DNA of 64,000 nt. Origin: Neofusicoccum parvum (lineage: Eukaryota; Ascomycota; Dothideomycetes; Botryosphaeriales; Botryosphaeriaceae). Location of the stretch: contig CP087207.1 in assembly GCA_020912385.1 (NCBI GenBank), positions 1,674,001 through 1,738,000 on the forward strand. Direction: 5' to 3'. The translations under genes and the position numbers were made by a program. Position 1 is the first letter of the stretch. Each line of letters starts with the position of its first letter. This document shows, piece after piece, positions 30,573 through 43,200 of the stretch. The notes below the pieces were generated by a model. The model saw only the letters and a list, made by a program, of their open reading frames with translations, ran no database searches and was not told where the DNA came from.

Positions 30573-30950
30573 ATGCCCCGCGCCGGCCGCAGCACCCCGC
30601 CTCCGCCCGCCCCGTCCCGCACCACGGCCTGCGCTGCCCCTGCGCTGCGCCCGATCCTGGTCGGCGACGGTCGCGACGACGACGTGCCGGGGCTGAGCTT
30701 GGACGAGGTGGACGTCGCGCCGCTTGCTGGTGGCTTGGGAAGGAAGCGCAAGGCGGCTGAGATGGAGGAGGAGGGGGAGGAGGAGGAGGGGGAGGAGGAG
30801 GAGGAGGAGAAGAAGGAGAAGAAGGTGGGCGAGGGCGATGGCGAGGGCGATGGCGATGGCGAGGAGGGACAGCAGGGCTGGGAGCGGGAGGAGGCCGGCG
30901 AGGGGGTGGAGGAAGGGGGTAGGGAGGTTGAGACGAAGGCGGTGGTGTAG
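30573..30950 (+). CDS. Small acidic Glu-rich protein, possibly nuclear (125 aa)
   Basis: An ATG in a good fungal context (CACCACCACCATGCC) opens 125 codons. The first third is Pro/Ala-rich, the middle has LSLDEVDVAPLAGGLG followed by a basic GRKRK (possible nuclear signal), and the last half is almost entirely Glu, Gly and Asp. No family is recognised. Low-complexity purine-rich DNA gives long frames by chance and the minus strand is also open, so this is a moderate call. Confidence 0.42.
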   Translation: MPRAGRSTPPPPAPSRTTACAAPALRPILVGDGRDDDVPGLSLDEVDVAPLAGGLGRKRKAAEMEEEGEEEEGEEEEEEKKEKKVGEGDGEGDGDGEEGQQGWEREEAGEGVEEGGREVETKAVV

Positions 30951-31427
30951 GGGAGGGTGGCGGTGGGATGTTTTCTTCTCGTGGATGCCGCGCGGCTTGC
31001 GTTGGTTTGCTTTTTTTTTTTCTCCATGGAAGGAGGATTGGGGTTTCTTAGATTGGAGGTGGTCGTTTTCGGCGCCCCTTTCTAGACGAGGGGAGACGGC
31101 GCGATAGTCTGGATGGAATGATGAGTGCCGAGAGGAGGGCACTGGTTTCTGCGGAGCGACATGAAGTAGAAGGAGGCCATACACAACACAAACACCTTCG
31201 ATATTCCTTTCTGGTGGAGCCTGAACACCGATTTTCATCATGGATGAGCTGTAGCGAGAATGAAAAGATTTCGCTTTGCGTTGAATTGATTTTGGAACTA
31301 TGTTCATGAATTTTTGCCTTTACTTTTTACTTTCATTCGATCTCCATCATAGCTTTGGAGAAGCGGCGGACCTGTGAGGGGCGTTGGCAAGTGGATATTT
31401 TTATTTCAGGAACAGAGAGCTATGTAC

Positions 31428-32112
31428 CTACGGCAGCACGGCAACACACTCGATCTCAACGTCGGTGTTGAGGGGCAGCGTCTTGACGGCAACACACCTG
31501 AACGGAGAAAGTCAGCATGATCCTGCAGGCAGCAGACGCAGGGAGTCGGGGCAGCTTACGTCCTGCAGGGCTTGACATCGCCCCAGTAGGTCATGTAGAC
31601 CTCGTTCATGGCGGCGAAGTCGTCCATGTTGGAGAGGAAGACATTGACCTTGACGACGTGGTCGATGGTGGTGCCCGAGGCCTCGAGGATGGCGGTGAGG
31701 TTCTTGATGCATTGGTGCTGCAGGGCGACGTCAGCGCGCGTGCTCTGCCAAGTCGGACGCCCAGAACCCCGCAGCGGGAGCTCAAGGCGCGGCGACCTTC
31801 GCAAAAGCCCATTCCCCAAGGAATCCCTTCTCACGAGCATCGCAGCCCGTCGAAACACTCCAAACACGGGGGAGATTGCTTTCCGTTGGCGTGGGACGGC
31901 AGGCCGTGGGCCGGAAAGACGTGCAGGGAAGAGACGGAGCAACTTACGGTGTGGGCCTTGACGTCGCCGTCAATGAGCTTGCCGGTCTCAGCGTCCATGG
32001 GGACGGCGCCGGAGCAGAAGACCATGCCATTGGCAACGATGGCCTGCGAGTAGATGCCGGGAAGAGGCTTGGGAGCCTTGTCGGTAAGGGTCGCGACCTT
32101 CTTGGAGGACAT
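31428..32112 (-). CDS. RidA/YjgF family reactive-intermediate deaminase (three exons)
   Basis: Exons 32112-31948, 31717-31560 and 31497-31428 give 130 residues, the normal size. The second intron ends in a GTAAGC donor (62 bp) and the first is 230 bp. The protein runs LPGIYSQAIVANGMVFCSGA, then HQCIKNLTAILEASG, VVKVNVFLSNMDDFAAMNEV, YWGDVKPCRTCVAV and DVEIECVAVLP; the conserved Arg near the end of the RTCVAV segment and the C-terminal Glu are present. Family members hydrolyse enamine/imine intermediates made by PLP enzymes; fungal members are cytosolic or mitochondrial. No presequence is seen, so a cytosolic place is more likely. Divergent from the esterase gene. Confidence 0.9.
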
Positions 32113-32823
32113 GTTGGCTGATTCTCTGGCTCTCCTAGGAACTTGCGTCTTCACGGGACTCGACGACAGGGGGGCGTGCAGGCAGCGGCGATTTGGCGAG
32201 GATTGCGAGGGCGACGGAGAGAGAGGGAGGAAGTGCGGTCAGCGCAAGCTTTCGCTGAAGTACCCCTCCACTGGCGCGGCGGGGCCAGGCTGGCGCTGCG
32301 AGCACCCCGAGCCGCGAGTATCCACGACAGCGCGCGGCTTTAGCATCGGCGACGTTGGATTTGAGCCGTTGGCCATATCGCCGGCTGTCCCGATTGCGGC
32401 GTCGATCCGCCAGCGCCCATCGGGCGATTTGCGACCACTGCCGACCTGGCCAGCTGTGCCCGCCGCCAGCCCGCCGCCTGCCGCTGCCCCTCTGGCCAGC
32501 ACTCCCATCCCGCGCGCCCACGGACGGCCAGCCGCGCCCCCACGCCTCCCCCCACGCGCCGCGGGGGACGCTTGAGCCCCGCCATCCATCACGCCGACGA
32601 CCACGGGCGTATCTGCGGCGGCAGGCGGGGCACCGCACGACACGCCCCCATCGTGGCCGACCACGACCACGCCCGCCCCGCCGGCCGGTCTGCGGCGGGC
32701 CCTCCCAGCCCAGCCCATAGAAAGGGCCCGCGACGCCGCCGCCGCGACCGTCTGGTGAGTCCTGCCCGCCCCTCCGCACCCCATTCCCACGCCCAGCCGC
32801 CAGCGGCATCCAGAAAGCTCACC

Positions 32824-33904
32824 ATGTCAGACCCCGCCGTCCAGTACGACCCGGCGCGGACGCAGCCGCCCTACCCGCTCCACCCGGCCATCGCGCCCCG
32901 CCTCGACCCCGTCTACCGCGACTTCTACAACGAGCACATCGCCGACAAGCAGCAGGTGCACCTGCAGCCCGTCGCCGCCTCGCGCACCTCGGGCGTGCTG
33001 CTGCCGGGCGGCGGCGCCGCCCCGCCCGTGGGCAGCATCCGGGACTGCAGCATCCGCCGGCGCGAGACGGACGGCCCGGAGGTGCGCGTGCGCTGCTTCA
33101 CGCCGGATGGAGAGCCGCCCGCCGCGGGGTGGCCGGTGGCCGTGTGGTTCCACGGCGGGGGCTGGGTGCTGGGCAACATCGACACCGAGAACACGGTCAG
33201 CGCGAATCTGTGCAGCAGGGCGCGGTGGGTGGTCGTGAGCCCGGACTACAGGTGCGTGCCTTTTTCCTTCCCCTGCACATTCGTCGTCTGATGCGTGCGG
33301 CAGACTTGGCCCGGAGCACCCCTATCCGGCCGCGGTGCACGACAGCTGGGAGACGCTGCTGTGGCTGCAGGCGGAAGGGAAGGAGCTGCTGAACCTCGAC
33401 CTCGCGAAGCAGGTCGTCGCGGGCTCGTCGGCCGGCGGGAACCTGGCCGCGATCGTGGCGCAGAAGGCGCTGGCGCGGGGTGGGTCGCCGCCGCTGCTCG
33501 CGCAGTTTCTGTGCGTTCCTGTCACGGACAACACCGCGGACCCGACGAACAATGCGTCGTGGAAGGAGCTGGAGTTCACGCCGGCGCTGCCGGCGGCGAA
33601 GATGTTGTGGTATCGCTACCACTATCTGCCGAACAAGGAGGACTGGGCGCATCCCGAGTCCTCGCCGTTGCTGTGGGAGGGCGATTGGAGCAAGCTGCCG
33701 CCGGCGATCGTGACGGTGGGCGAGCTGGATGTGCTCAGGGACGAGGGTGTTCAGTTCGCGGAGAAGCTGCGGAAGGCTGGTGTGGAGGCGGAGTTGCACA
33801 TCATGAAGGGCATGCCGCATCCGTTCTTGGCCATGGACGGTGTGCTGCAGCAGGGGAGAGATACCATTACTTTCATGGTCGAGGGCCTGAAAAGGCTGGC
33901 ATGA
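32824..33904 (+). CDS. Alpha/beta hydrolase, hormone-sensitive-lipase-type esterase
   Basis: Exons 32824-33251 and 33304-33904 joined over a 52-bp intron give 342 residues. The HSL-family oxyanion motif HGGGW (His110) is followed by PDYRLGPEHPYPAAVHD, the nucleophile motif GSSAGG (Ser185), the acid region VGELDVLRDEG, and the base in GMPHPFLAMD. The start MSDPAVQYDP at 32824 follows an in-frame Pro/Arg-rich stretch that does not resemble protein. There is no signal peptide, so it is probably cytosolic; it likely cleaves short-chain acyl esters, with the true substrate unknown. It converges with the SMP-30 gene. Confidence 0.9.
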
Positions 33905-34220
33905 TGGAGCGAGGTGGGTGTGTCGTCATTTCAAAGACTTTAGAGAGCCGATAGACTGGACGTTCTGCATGCATTGGGCTCTTTCATCCAGTTCTTGGAC
34001 AGACGGAAGACAGCATTTGTCGGTGTGGTGAAATTGCATGGACTCTTCTACAACCTTCTCGTTACTTACTGCAAACCAAGTGTCTCTCCTTTGCTCGCAA
34101 TTCTACGCAACAAAGCGCATAAGCTGGGGGAACCAAGTTGAAAGCCTGCCAACATCTTGATATCTCTTTCAGCCTCGTCCACCACCAATGCCTCTCTCTC
34201 TTTGTATTGGGAGACTCCCT

Positions 34221-35277
34221 TCATCCCGCGAATTCATACTTGGCAAATCCCTTCACTCCTCCATCTGGCTTGTACTTGAACATATGCCCGCCCTCATCAT
34301 TCTCGTCCGACTCATTCGCCCGATCACTTGCAGTAGTAATGAATAGGATGTCGAAGTCATGTCCGCCCCACGTTGTGCATGTAGGGTTGCGTGCCGGAAG
34401 AAGGACGTCCCTCAGGTGCTCTCCCTGCGGCGAAAACACCATGACGCGGTCAGAGGCATAGACTGCGATCCAGAGGTTCCCGTCCGTGTCGACAACCATT
34501 CCATCCGGCTCGCCATAGCTGCCACGCCTGTCCACCAGGATGCGCTTGTTCGAGAGCTCGCCGCTCGCCAGGTCGAAGTCATACGCGTAGACCAGCCCCT
34601 GCGCCGAGTCGTTGAGATACACTGCCAGCGCCGTCAGCCACCCGCCCAGCAGCAGGAAACACCACCAACCCACTCGTCCGATCATCCGGGCTCCACCCCA
34701 CCCCATTCCCGCACACCAACCCCGTCTCCATCTCCTTCAACTCCCCTCCCCCCTCCGGATCAAACCTCCACAGCCTCCCCCTCGGCACGCCATACCCTTC
34801 CGGCAACCTCCCCGGCCCCCCATACGCCGCCGCCACCAAATCGATCTCCGCAACCCAAAACCTGCCCGCAGCATCCACCCCGCCGTCGTTCATCCGCCGC
34901 TCCCCCCTCTCCGCCCGCGGCACGATCTCGCGCACGACCTCCAGCGCCCCGCTCGCCTCGTCCAGCCACGCGATGCCGGCGTAGTACGCGGCGACGTAGC
35001 TGCGCGGCCGCCCGCGCCGGAAGCACGCGACTGTGACTGACTCGGCGAGCGGCAGCACGCGCGCGGGGCCCGTGGCGGCGCCGGTGAGGGGGCAGACGGG
35101 CAGGATGTGCAGGGTTGGGGGGTCGGCGAGGCATTCGACCCAGTGGAGGGTGGAGTCGGTGGCGCGGTAGATGGGGGCTTCGCCGAGGGTCATGCGCGGC
35201 GTGCAGTGGTGGAAGGGAGGGGGGGCGGTGGTGGAGGGGCAGGGGGAGTGGTGGAGGGGGGTGCGGCGGAGTGGCAT
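34221..35277 (-). CDS. SMP-30/gluconolactonase-like beta-propeller hydrolase
   Basis: Exons 35277-34674 and 34621-34221 joined over a 52-bp intron (donor GTGGGT, branch GCTGACG) give 334 residues. Family landmarks: LGEAPIYR (Glu33, metal ligand), MNDGGVDAAGRFWVAEID, GNGVGWSPDDRT joined to MYLNDS across the junction (Asn and Asp ligands), EPDGMVVDTDGNLWIAVY and THPTCTTWGG-like C-terminal blades. Such enzymes hydrolyse lactones or related esters with a divalent metal. The second ATG at 35193 (MTLGEAP) could also be the start; the first 28 residues are Pro/His/Thr-rich. The coding strand shifts from C-ending to G-ending codons around 34900. Confidence 0.87.
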
Positions 35278-37954
35278 GGGGGAGGAGGTGGTGGTGGGTT
35301 CTTTTTTTTCTGTTTTTGTTGGAGGGAGGGTTCTGCTTTGCTTTGAGGATTTCCGTTGGTCTTGTTGCTGCTTGTTGCGCTGTTAGATGGGGTGCTTGGA
35401 GAGAGGGCGGTCTTCGGAGGTTTTCTGGTGGAGGTCAGCCAGAGGTCGATCGTGTGGCTTCAGGCGTGGAGGATGTATCCGAGCTTTGTTCGCGGGGCGG
35501 CTTCTGAGGCGTTGTTATATATCCGTTGCTGATGCTGACTGAGTAGCGTGTCGAGAGTGGGGGGACGAGGACAGGGGTGCGTGGCGTGCTAAATGTGGAG
35601 CTGCAGCCGTGAGTGGCAGGAGTGGAGCGGAGCGTGTTGATCGGCAAGATAGCTCTTTGGCTTGCGTCAACTACAGAATGCTTGCTCGTACCCTGTTTTG
35701 GTGCGAACACAGTGGTGCGGCCATAGCCAGTGTCTCTTTCTGAGAATTGGCACAGAATAGCGAAGATCATGACTGTCTTACAACACAATGATGTCTTGCA
35801 ATTTGGTCATGGATCTTTTTGCGCTCCCTAGTGGCTGCTATGACTGTTTTTGTACAGCTGAATGATTCTCCAACCCATCCAGACATCTTTGCTTTCCGTG
35901 GTAGATCGCCGTGCACCAACAGCCCTCCGCCACAGGTAAAAGCGTCGCCTAAGAAAGCTTCCCGTTTCTCTAATCTAAGCCTCAGCTTCTGGAACAAGCC
36001 GTCTTTGCTTGGAGCCTCAAGATCCGGGATCGTAAACAAGTGTTTGGCTGTCGGAGAACCACCTCTTGCGGCAATCTCGTTCAATCGTAGTTCCCCTTCT
36101 TTACAATATCTTGCTTCTTGTTGATCTGTTTCTGCTCAATTTGCGCTACGAAAACTTCCACAACACTTGCTATAGAGTCTACTGGCTAACTACTTGCTAT
36201 ATTCTTGCTAACTCGAAGCCTTCGGAGCCTCTCTCGCAGCCAGTAAACCCAGCCGAAGCATCATCCATCCAGCACGTCCCACCTCCCCCAATATATCCGC
36301 ATGCACCAGCAAGCTCTCCTTCCTTGTCTGGAGTCTCAGGACCCAGGCGCTGACAACGACATTCTTGATAAGAAAAGAAACGCCTCGTATCATTGATGGC
36401 CTTGTCCACTGGAATATTATGGAAATCCAGAACGATTCAGAGAGTGGTCCAGATCGATCTGGATGGACCATAACAGGGGGAGGGTCCCTCCGGGCCATAC
36501 GGCGGGCGAAAGATGGAGAGAGGCTGTGTAGCCATTCAACACAGTGACTGGGGTCCGGATGCTTCCCATTCCGTCAGGCTTAGCCGGGCGGTTGGGTGGC
36601 AAGAAGGAGATTGGGTGGAGGTCCCCCGCCTCGTGCTGGTTCTGCTTCTGCATGTTAGCGTGATATACAGGGAAGGGTTGTTGCACGTCGTGCTGAAGGA
36701 CCACAGACTGACGATATGCCGCTCTGCTTCGCAAATCCACATGCGCCAATCTCGGGACCCGTGGGTGGAGAGAAGACACAAAAGAGCAGAACCAGAGAGG
36801 TCATGAGGCTGGTCAATCGCAGCAGGGCGTATTTGGCGTGGCCCATGGTGTGCATCAAATTGAAGGTTAAGACGGGGCCTCTGACCCGTGATGGGTGGGA
36901 GGGTGTGGAAACCGGAGTCCGTGATGGGCATGGCCAAGTCGTAGACGCTGTCCAAGCCCAGTCTAGGTAGATCTCCGTTGATGGAACCTCAGCTGCTGGT
37001 TCTATAGTTCATGTGTAAGGTGACGTGTTTGGGCGAGAGGTGGGAGAGTGGGCTGGAAGGATAGGCCGCAAAGAATGCTCGAGCGAAGAGAGCCTCTCAG
37101 TGGAAACGTACGTTTGATTTGAAGAGCTGTGGCTTCGCTGCTGAGTCTGGGAGACTTGCAGGTATTCCTGATACAGCTTGCGCTGCTGCTCATGGGAGCT
37201 GGTCGACCTGCTGGGCGTTGAGTCAGCGCGGTTCCTCGCAGTCAGCTGCAGGCGTGGTGTTTCCGTGGAGCTGGACGAACCTGGATGGCATTGGCGCGTA
37301 GCAATGCGTGCTCTTCCCGTCAAGAGGAGGAGGAATACGGCGAGGAGGTGATCGTGGTGTAGCAGCTGAGATGGTCACCCAGATGTCCAGGCAGAGCAAG
37401 GAGCTTGGCCAAGTGAAGGCGCGGCAGATGAGTGCGGGCAGGGCTGAGTTGTTGGAAGTCGCAGCGGGACTGCCCCTGCCCGTTTCAACTCGAGCAGCTG
37501 CGCGGGATTTCACAGCGCACATCGAGACCGGGCTTGCCATTGCCTTTCTGAGGCACGTCTACAGCTCAGTCGCATGGCTCTCTCCAAGGCGCGAGCGGAC
37601 ATGCCAGATGGAACCTCACAGCTGCTTCATGGTGAGCTCCAGCTCTCAAAAGCGGCGGAGCGGACTGATGCTGATTCTTCTGCCGCAAGGACGTGGAGGC
37701 CTGGAAGCGGCATTCGAAGCTCACTGTCCTGGTCCAGGCCAGGGATCTGGAGCCTGTCCGATCCCGATTGGCGCGCATGCTGTCACAAGCTACCTGAACG
37801 CCTCGAAGCCCGTCCACTGCTCCCTGAAATCAGTGAAATGTAGCAGCGCCGCTCCGGTCTTTGTCAGCAGGTCGCCCTAAGCGAGCACCCCGAGCCGTCC
37901 GGCGTCCCTATATTGACCCTCCCCCTCCTCGACCAAGCGCCTCCCTTTCCTCTT
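35278..37954. other. Gene-poor region upstream of U2 snRNA
   Basis: About 2.7 kb without a confident gene. Candidates too weak to call: 35767-36084 minus (105 codons), 36655-36858 minus (a frame that starts with a hydrophobic MGHAKYALLRLTSLMTSLVL-type segment), and 37308-37880 plus (190 codons). None has a known motif. The last 50 bases contain CCTATATTGACC (about 37909), a TATA-like element 45 bases before the U2 start. Confidence 0.4.
37905..37918 (+). promoter_or_regulatory. Possible TATA-like element of the U2 gene
   Basis: CCCTATATTGACC lies about 40-45 bases upstream of the U2 5' end, followed by a C-rich stretch. Fungal Pol II snRNA genes are known to use upstream TATA-type elements; nothing more supports it here. 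Confidence 0.35.
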
Positions 37955-38138
37955 CAGCTCTCTCAGCCTTTTGGCTTTGATCAAGTGTAGTAACTGTTCT
38001 TGCTAGTTTAATCGCTAGTAGGTCTCCACGGAGGCTTGCTAACGATGAGTTTTTGGAAACAGTCTAGCAGCCGCTGAACTTCGTTCAAGTTGCTGGTCAC
38101 AGTGTCGCCAGTATTGCACTGTCTCTGGCTGACGCAAA
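37955..38138 (+). ncRNA. U2 spliceosomal snRNA
   Basis: The 5' end reads CTCTCAGCCTTTTGGCT then TTGATCAAGTGTAGTAACTG, matching the U2 consensus: stem I, then the GTGTAGTA branch-site recognition sequence, then TTCTTGCTAGTTTAATCGC for stem-loop IIa. A stem IIb-like TCTCCACGGAGG follows. The Sm-type site is GAGTTTTTGG (about 38047), and near the 3' end CCAGTATTGCACTGTCTCTGG forms stem-loop IV with the loop TATTGCA that binds U2B''. The total of about 184 nt fits fungal or animal U2; both ends are approximate. This is the RNA that pairs with the CTGAC branch sites seen in this window's introns. Confidence 0.9.
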
Positions 38139-40279
38139 GACCACCTGTCTTTTCGTCATACTGCTAGCCATGCGCTAGCACTTGAGGAAGAGCTTGTTGC
38201 TTGACTTCAGTGGTGTTGAGCCTGCTTAGGGCTGAGCGAAGACTCGAGGAGAGATCTCGGCTGAGTCACTGGTGTTGTCTGGTGTGAATCATGGCGCTGA
38301 CCTTGGGGTTCACATGGCTGACGTGTCTCGCTGTGCAGTGCATTGAGTATCTCCTCGCTCGTGAACTTTGAGCCGGACTGCTCTCTGGCCTAGTGCTCGG
38401 CGCAGGCTTCGGAGCTCTATAGCGAGCAACGGGTCCTGCTGGCCGTCTATGGTGCTTGTAGCAATTCACAACGCTGGGACATGTTGCCGCAGAACCCAGA
38501 GAGTCGCGTCATTGTAACTCAGTGCTACAGCACGCTCAGCCTGCGTGGTCCTTTTGCCCATGATCCACGAAAGTCCAAGGCAGTTTTCTCCCGCTTCGGC
38601 TCCATGGCTGGTGATGCCGCTACATATGTGTAACAGTCGACGAGAGCCCGCACGCCGGCCGTGCACATGGAACCACACGACTGGTCTGCCTACTGGTGAA
38701 CCACTGTCCGACGCCAGTGCTACACAGTGTCTTGGTCTCAGGACGATGGCGCTGATCTGTTGCTCAAAATTCCTGAGCCACGACCAACAACGAAGTTGAG
38801 TCCGAAGGGAAAGCCGCGTCGCGGCTCCTCGCAGCCTCATGGCGCTCATGCTTCAAGTTGATTTCCCACCAAGTGTGTCCTGGCGGCCAGGCGAGAAAGC
38901 CAACCATGTCGAACGCCATGAAGCCTCCATCCACGCGTTGCTGTTTCACTCTGAAGTATGTTTCCGGCCGCCCGGAACCGTTCCCTGTGTGATCGACGCG
39001 TATGGTGGATTTGGATTGCGCTGGGTGCGCATTTGAGGAATCCAGCATAGCGCGGATGAAGCTGCGAGACATTTCCTGAAAGAAAGTCCGGTGTCGAACA
39101 TGATGGTATGGCCAGTCCACACACAAGTAGCGATCGCCGGACACTGGTTTTGGGGGGTTGGGTTTTGCGCAAGACCGGATCCGGTAGCGTCGACAGACAA
39201 TTCTGTGCCGGACATGGATGGATTTTGTGACTGATTCGCCTATCTGCTCGTCGCACGATCCTCAGTGATCTCCGGCAAGCATCAGCCTGTTTGAGTCATG
39301 GCCAGATCCACGCCCTTGCTACCCGCCGGGCCCGCCGGGCGCGCGGTGGATAGGCCCGCCGCAGACTTCGGGCCTACAGCATGCGCGCACCGTCTACGAT
39401 CGCATCTGCGCAAAGCAGCACGATGCCGCCTGCACGGTGGCGGGCAGCTCGATGGCGGCTCAAGCCGGGGCCGTGGTGTTTCGTGGTGTGCGACCAAAAG
39501 CCGATGCGTCTCCAGGGCACCCTTGACTGCAGATACACTTGCATGCGCACTCACCGGGGGACACATACCACCTGGCCGGTTGGAGCGGGTCGGGGGCTCG
39601 AAGCGTGCAGGCCAGAGACACGAGTGTCGCGCAGAAAACCACAGCATGAGCGCTGCGAGGCGGGAGAGTCGTCGGGCCAGAAAGACGGCTGCTCGCGAAG
39701 ACACTGGTGGACCGCAGAGGGCGGATGCTTGCTCTGCCAGCGGGCCGGCGGGCAGAGAAACGCAGGTCGCAGAAGGCAGCAACGCGCTCCAGGCGGTGGA
39801 AAGCGCGGGCGGGCGGGCGCGGCACGGCCAAGCGAGCTCAGGACGAAAAATGTGCAATGGCATGGGACGCTAGAGGGCCTTTGGGAAAAGCGGGATCTGG
39901 AGGCGGGGGGGTTTTATTCGCGGCTGGCTGGTCCAGGACGGCGGTGATCGGCGTGGTGGCAACGGAGGCGCGGCAGCTGTGGGGTGTCAGGCTGCCAGCC
40001 CTTGCGCGGGGGATCGGGGCCTGGACCGGGCGAGAGATCTGGTAGCGCGAGGGGCGCGGTGAGGCTCTCTGCAAGCGGGGCCCGGGGCTCCAATGATAGG
40101 CACTCCGCTAAACGTCCCGTTGGGGAGTCGCGCCTAGGAGCTGACTCCGCTCGCGCCACACTCGAACCGGCCTTGCCACACCGGCTCCGCGCTGTGCGCC
40201 CTTCAAATCTGCTACTCCGTGCTGCCACACCGTCGTCGTGCTGGCCTCCTCCCCTGATACTGTCGCTACCCCCGTCATA
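38139..40279. other. Gene-free stretch upstream of the histidine kinase
   Basis: About 2.1 kb. Long overlapping frames at 39282-39947 lie on both strands in GC-rich sequence and carry no motif. The last several hundred bases are probably the promoter and 5' leader of the histidine kinase. Confidence 0.45.
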
Positions 40280-43200
40280 ATGCCAGTGTCGAAGACGCGC
40301 CTCGCCAACGAGCGTGCGCGCGAACGCGAGGTTTGCTCGTGCGCCCTGACTGCTCCCTCTGTTGTCTGCCCTGGATCCGCCTGACTCTCTCCGCAGCTAC
40401 TATCCGCTCTCGTGGGACATCCCAGACCTCACCGAGAGCCTCAGCGCCCGCTTCGACGGCCCCGCTGAGACTCGCCACCGGCTCCCTCCACCTGGCTACG
40501 TCCCGCGCGCCTCTCCAGACCCGGTGCTCACTGCGTTTGCCCAGCTGGGAGCCTTGCGCCTGGGTGCCGCGCGCTCGCTGATCTCGCTGATCGACAGCCA
40601 GTCGCAGCTCGTCCTGGCCGAGGCCACTGGCACGCTCTCCCTCCGTAGCGAGCTGACCAATGCCGAGCGCAACGCCCTGTGGTTGGGCAACTGCATCATT
40701 CCCCGCTCCTGCGGCCTCTGCGAGTGTGTAGTCAATTCGCCGGACGAGGGCGTCGTCGTCATCAATGATCTGCAGCTCGACGACCGTTCCGAAACCCGCC
40801 CGTTTGTCGAAGGAACGCCCCGCCTGCGCTTCTATGCCGCCGTGCCGCTCAGAAGCTCAATAGGAACCATCATCGGCGCCTACTGTGTTTTCGACGACCT
40901 TCCCCGGAGCGGGCTGGACGAGAGTCAGGTGACGTTCTTGCAGGATGTTGCCGACGCAGTCGTCCTGTATCTGGGCACGTCCAAAGCCCATGCCTTCAAC
41001 CGGAAGGCCGAGCGGATGATCCGCGGCCTCACATCCTTTGTGACGGGTGCTGCCGACCTCCAGGAAAACACCAAGCTGGATGAGCCTTCTGCCCCTGAGA
41101 ACCCTTCTACCTCCTCGCCTCTTCCGTCTCGCACACCTGCGTCTTCGAATGATCCCGCTCAGGGAGGACGGGATGCATCAACTCCGTCGAGCGAATCCCA
41201 GGACACGGAGCAGGAAGACGAGGCCATTGCGCTGCAAAACCAGATCCTCCCTCCCGGCGCCAAACGAATGTTCTCCCGCGCTGCCAACATCATGCGAGAA
41301 TCCAGCAACCTTGAGGGCGTGGTTTTCTTTGACGCCTCCATGGCCAACTCCATCCCATTAGAAGAAAGCCCGACCACGCCTTCGAACGACGGCAGCGATA
41401 CGGAAGCCTCCACCGTCTCCTTCACCGCGAAGGAAGCTTCCTCTGGCTCTGGCTCATCCTCAGCATCCACCATTCCGCAGGCTACGTGCAAGATACTCGG
41501 CTTCGCAGATTCTGGTCGGACGAGCCGTGATGGCCGATCACCGAGAAGAGATTATCTTGGACTCACCGAGCTGGCTCTCAGGAGGCTGCTCATCAGGCAT
41601 CCGCACGGCAAGATCTTCAATATCGTGCGACCTCGCACCGACGACGTTCCAGTCAAGCGGACAAGAGGGAAAGCGAGGCGTAGCACGACAGTTGAAGCCA
41701 TTGTCGATGTCGCGCACACTGCCCGCAGCGCTGCCATCATACCTTTGTGGGACTATGAGCGACAGCGATGGTTTGCTGGGTGTCTCTGCTGGACCTCGGA
41801 GCCGAATCGCACCCTGTCATATGGCTCGGATCTCCTTTACCTACGTGCCTTTGGCCACAGCATCATGGCCGAGCTAAGCCGGATAGACGCTGCTGCGGTC
41901 GACCAGGCGAAGACGTCATTCATAGAGTCCATGTCGCACGAATTGCGATCACCTCTTCATGGAATCCTTGGCGGGACCGAATATCTCCAAAGCATGCCGC
42001 TCGACGCCTTTCAGACGAGCATCGTCAACTCCATCGCAGTGTGCGGCAGGACTCTCCTCGACACAGTTCAAAACGTCCTTGAGTATTCGAAGATCAACGA
42101 GTTCACTGGGCCGTATTCCAAGGGTGCTACTTCTAGCAACATGAGGTTGCGTCGCTCGTCTATGGATGCTGCGAGCACCACTCCGGCCGTGAATTTATGC
42201 CAGCTTACTGAAGAGACGGTTGAAGCAGTCTTCGCCGGTCAGTCATACAACATTCTGTCAAGCAGATCCGGCAAATCCGACTCCGGAGATGAAGCCCTTG
42301 AGCACCCGAGCCCGTCGTCTCATGCGTACGAGGAGCCTGTACGAAAGAGCGTGCGCGTAATCCTTGATCTTCCAGTCCGGCCGTGTTGGACGTTCGCAAT
42401 CCAGGCTGGAACCTGGCGCCATATCCTCATGAACGTGTTCGGGAATGCGCTTAGATACACCCATGAGGGGTTTGTACGAGTTGCACTGTCTACGATGGAC
42501 GTGAGTGACAGTGAAAGCAAGATCACTCTGACCGTCACAGATTCCGGCATGGGCATGTCAGCCAAGTACTTGCGGGATGGCCTGTTCACACCATTTACGC
42601 AGGAGAATGCATTCTCGGTTGGAACGGGCCTGGGAATGAGTATCGTGCGCCGACTTGTCCAAAGTGTTGGTGGCGTGGTCTCAGTGGAGAGCAAGCAAAA
42701 GGTGGGTACGGAGGTCAAGATTTGCGTCACTCTCTCTAAGCGCGACTCGCCAGCCGGCGATGTTGAACCAGACGTTAGAAGGTTGATTTCCAACTGGAAA
42801 GTTGCTGTTGTGAGAGGACATCTTCCCCCCGAAGGTGGAGCGGAAGGGATATACTACTCAAGCGAGCGGCATTTTCACGATTCACTTTGTGCCACTCTCG
42901 AGGACTGGTTCCAGATCAAGATAACAAACATGGACCACGTGGGCGAGGACAGCAGCCAGCTCACTATCTATCCAGGGCCAAGCTTTGACTCCATGTTCAG
43001 AGGGAGGTCGCGACAGGGCGTGTCCGTGGTAGTCGCGCTTGACGCCTTTGAAGCCGCAACGCTCAGAGCGGACCCGAGGGTAACTAGTGGCTTGATTCAA
43101 ATTATTACGCAGCCGTAGGTTGGCCTCGTATCACGGTTGATGAGTAACTGACGAACTGACCTTTCCGCGTGCTCCAGTTGCGGTCCCTTGAAGCTGGCCA

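Noticed and set aside
30531..31307. 258-codon minus-strand frame opposite the acidic protein
   Set aside because: Its long Leu/Leu-Pro runs are just the complement of the GAG repeat.
35767..36084. 105-codon minus-strand frame, protein-like in places
   Set aside because: The plus strand is equally open and equally protein-like; no motif or splice sites decide it.
37308..37880. 190-codon plus-strand frame before U2
   Set aside because: No motif, no coding-like codon pattern; may be chance.
39282..39947. Three long overlapping frames on both strands
   Set aside because: GC-rich sequence; none has a domain or clear start.
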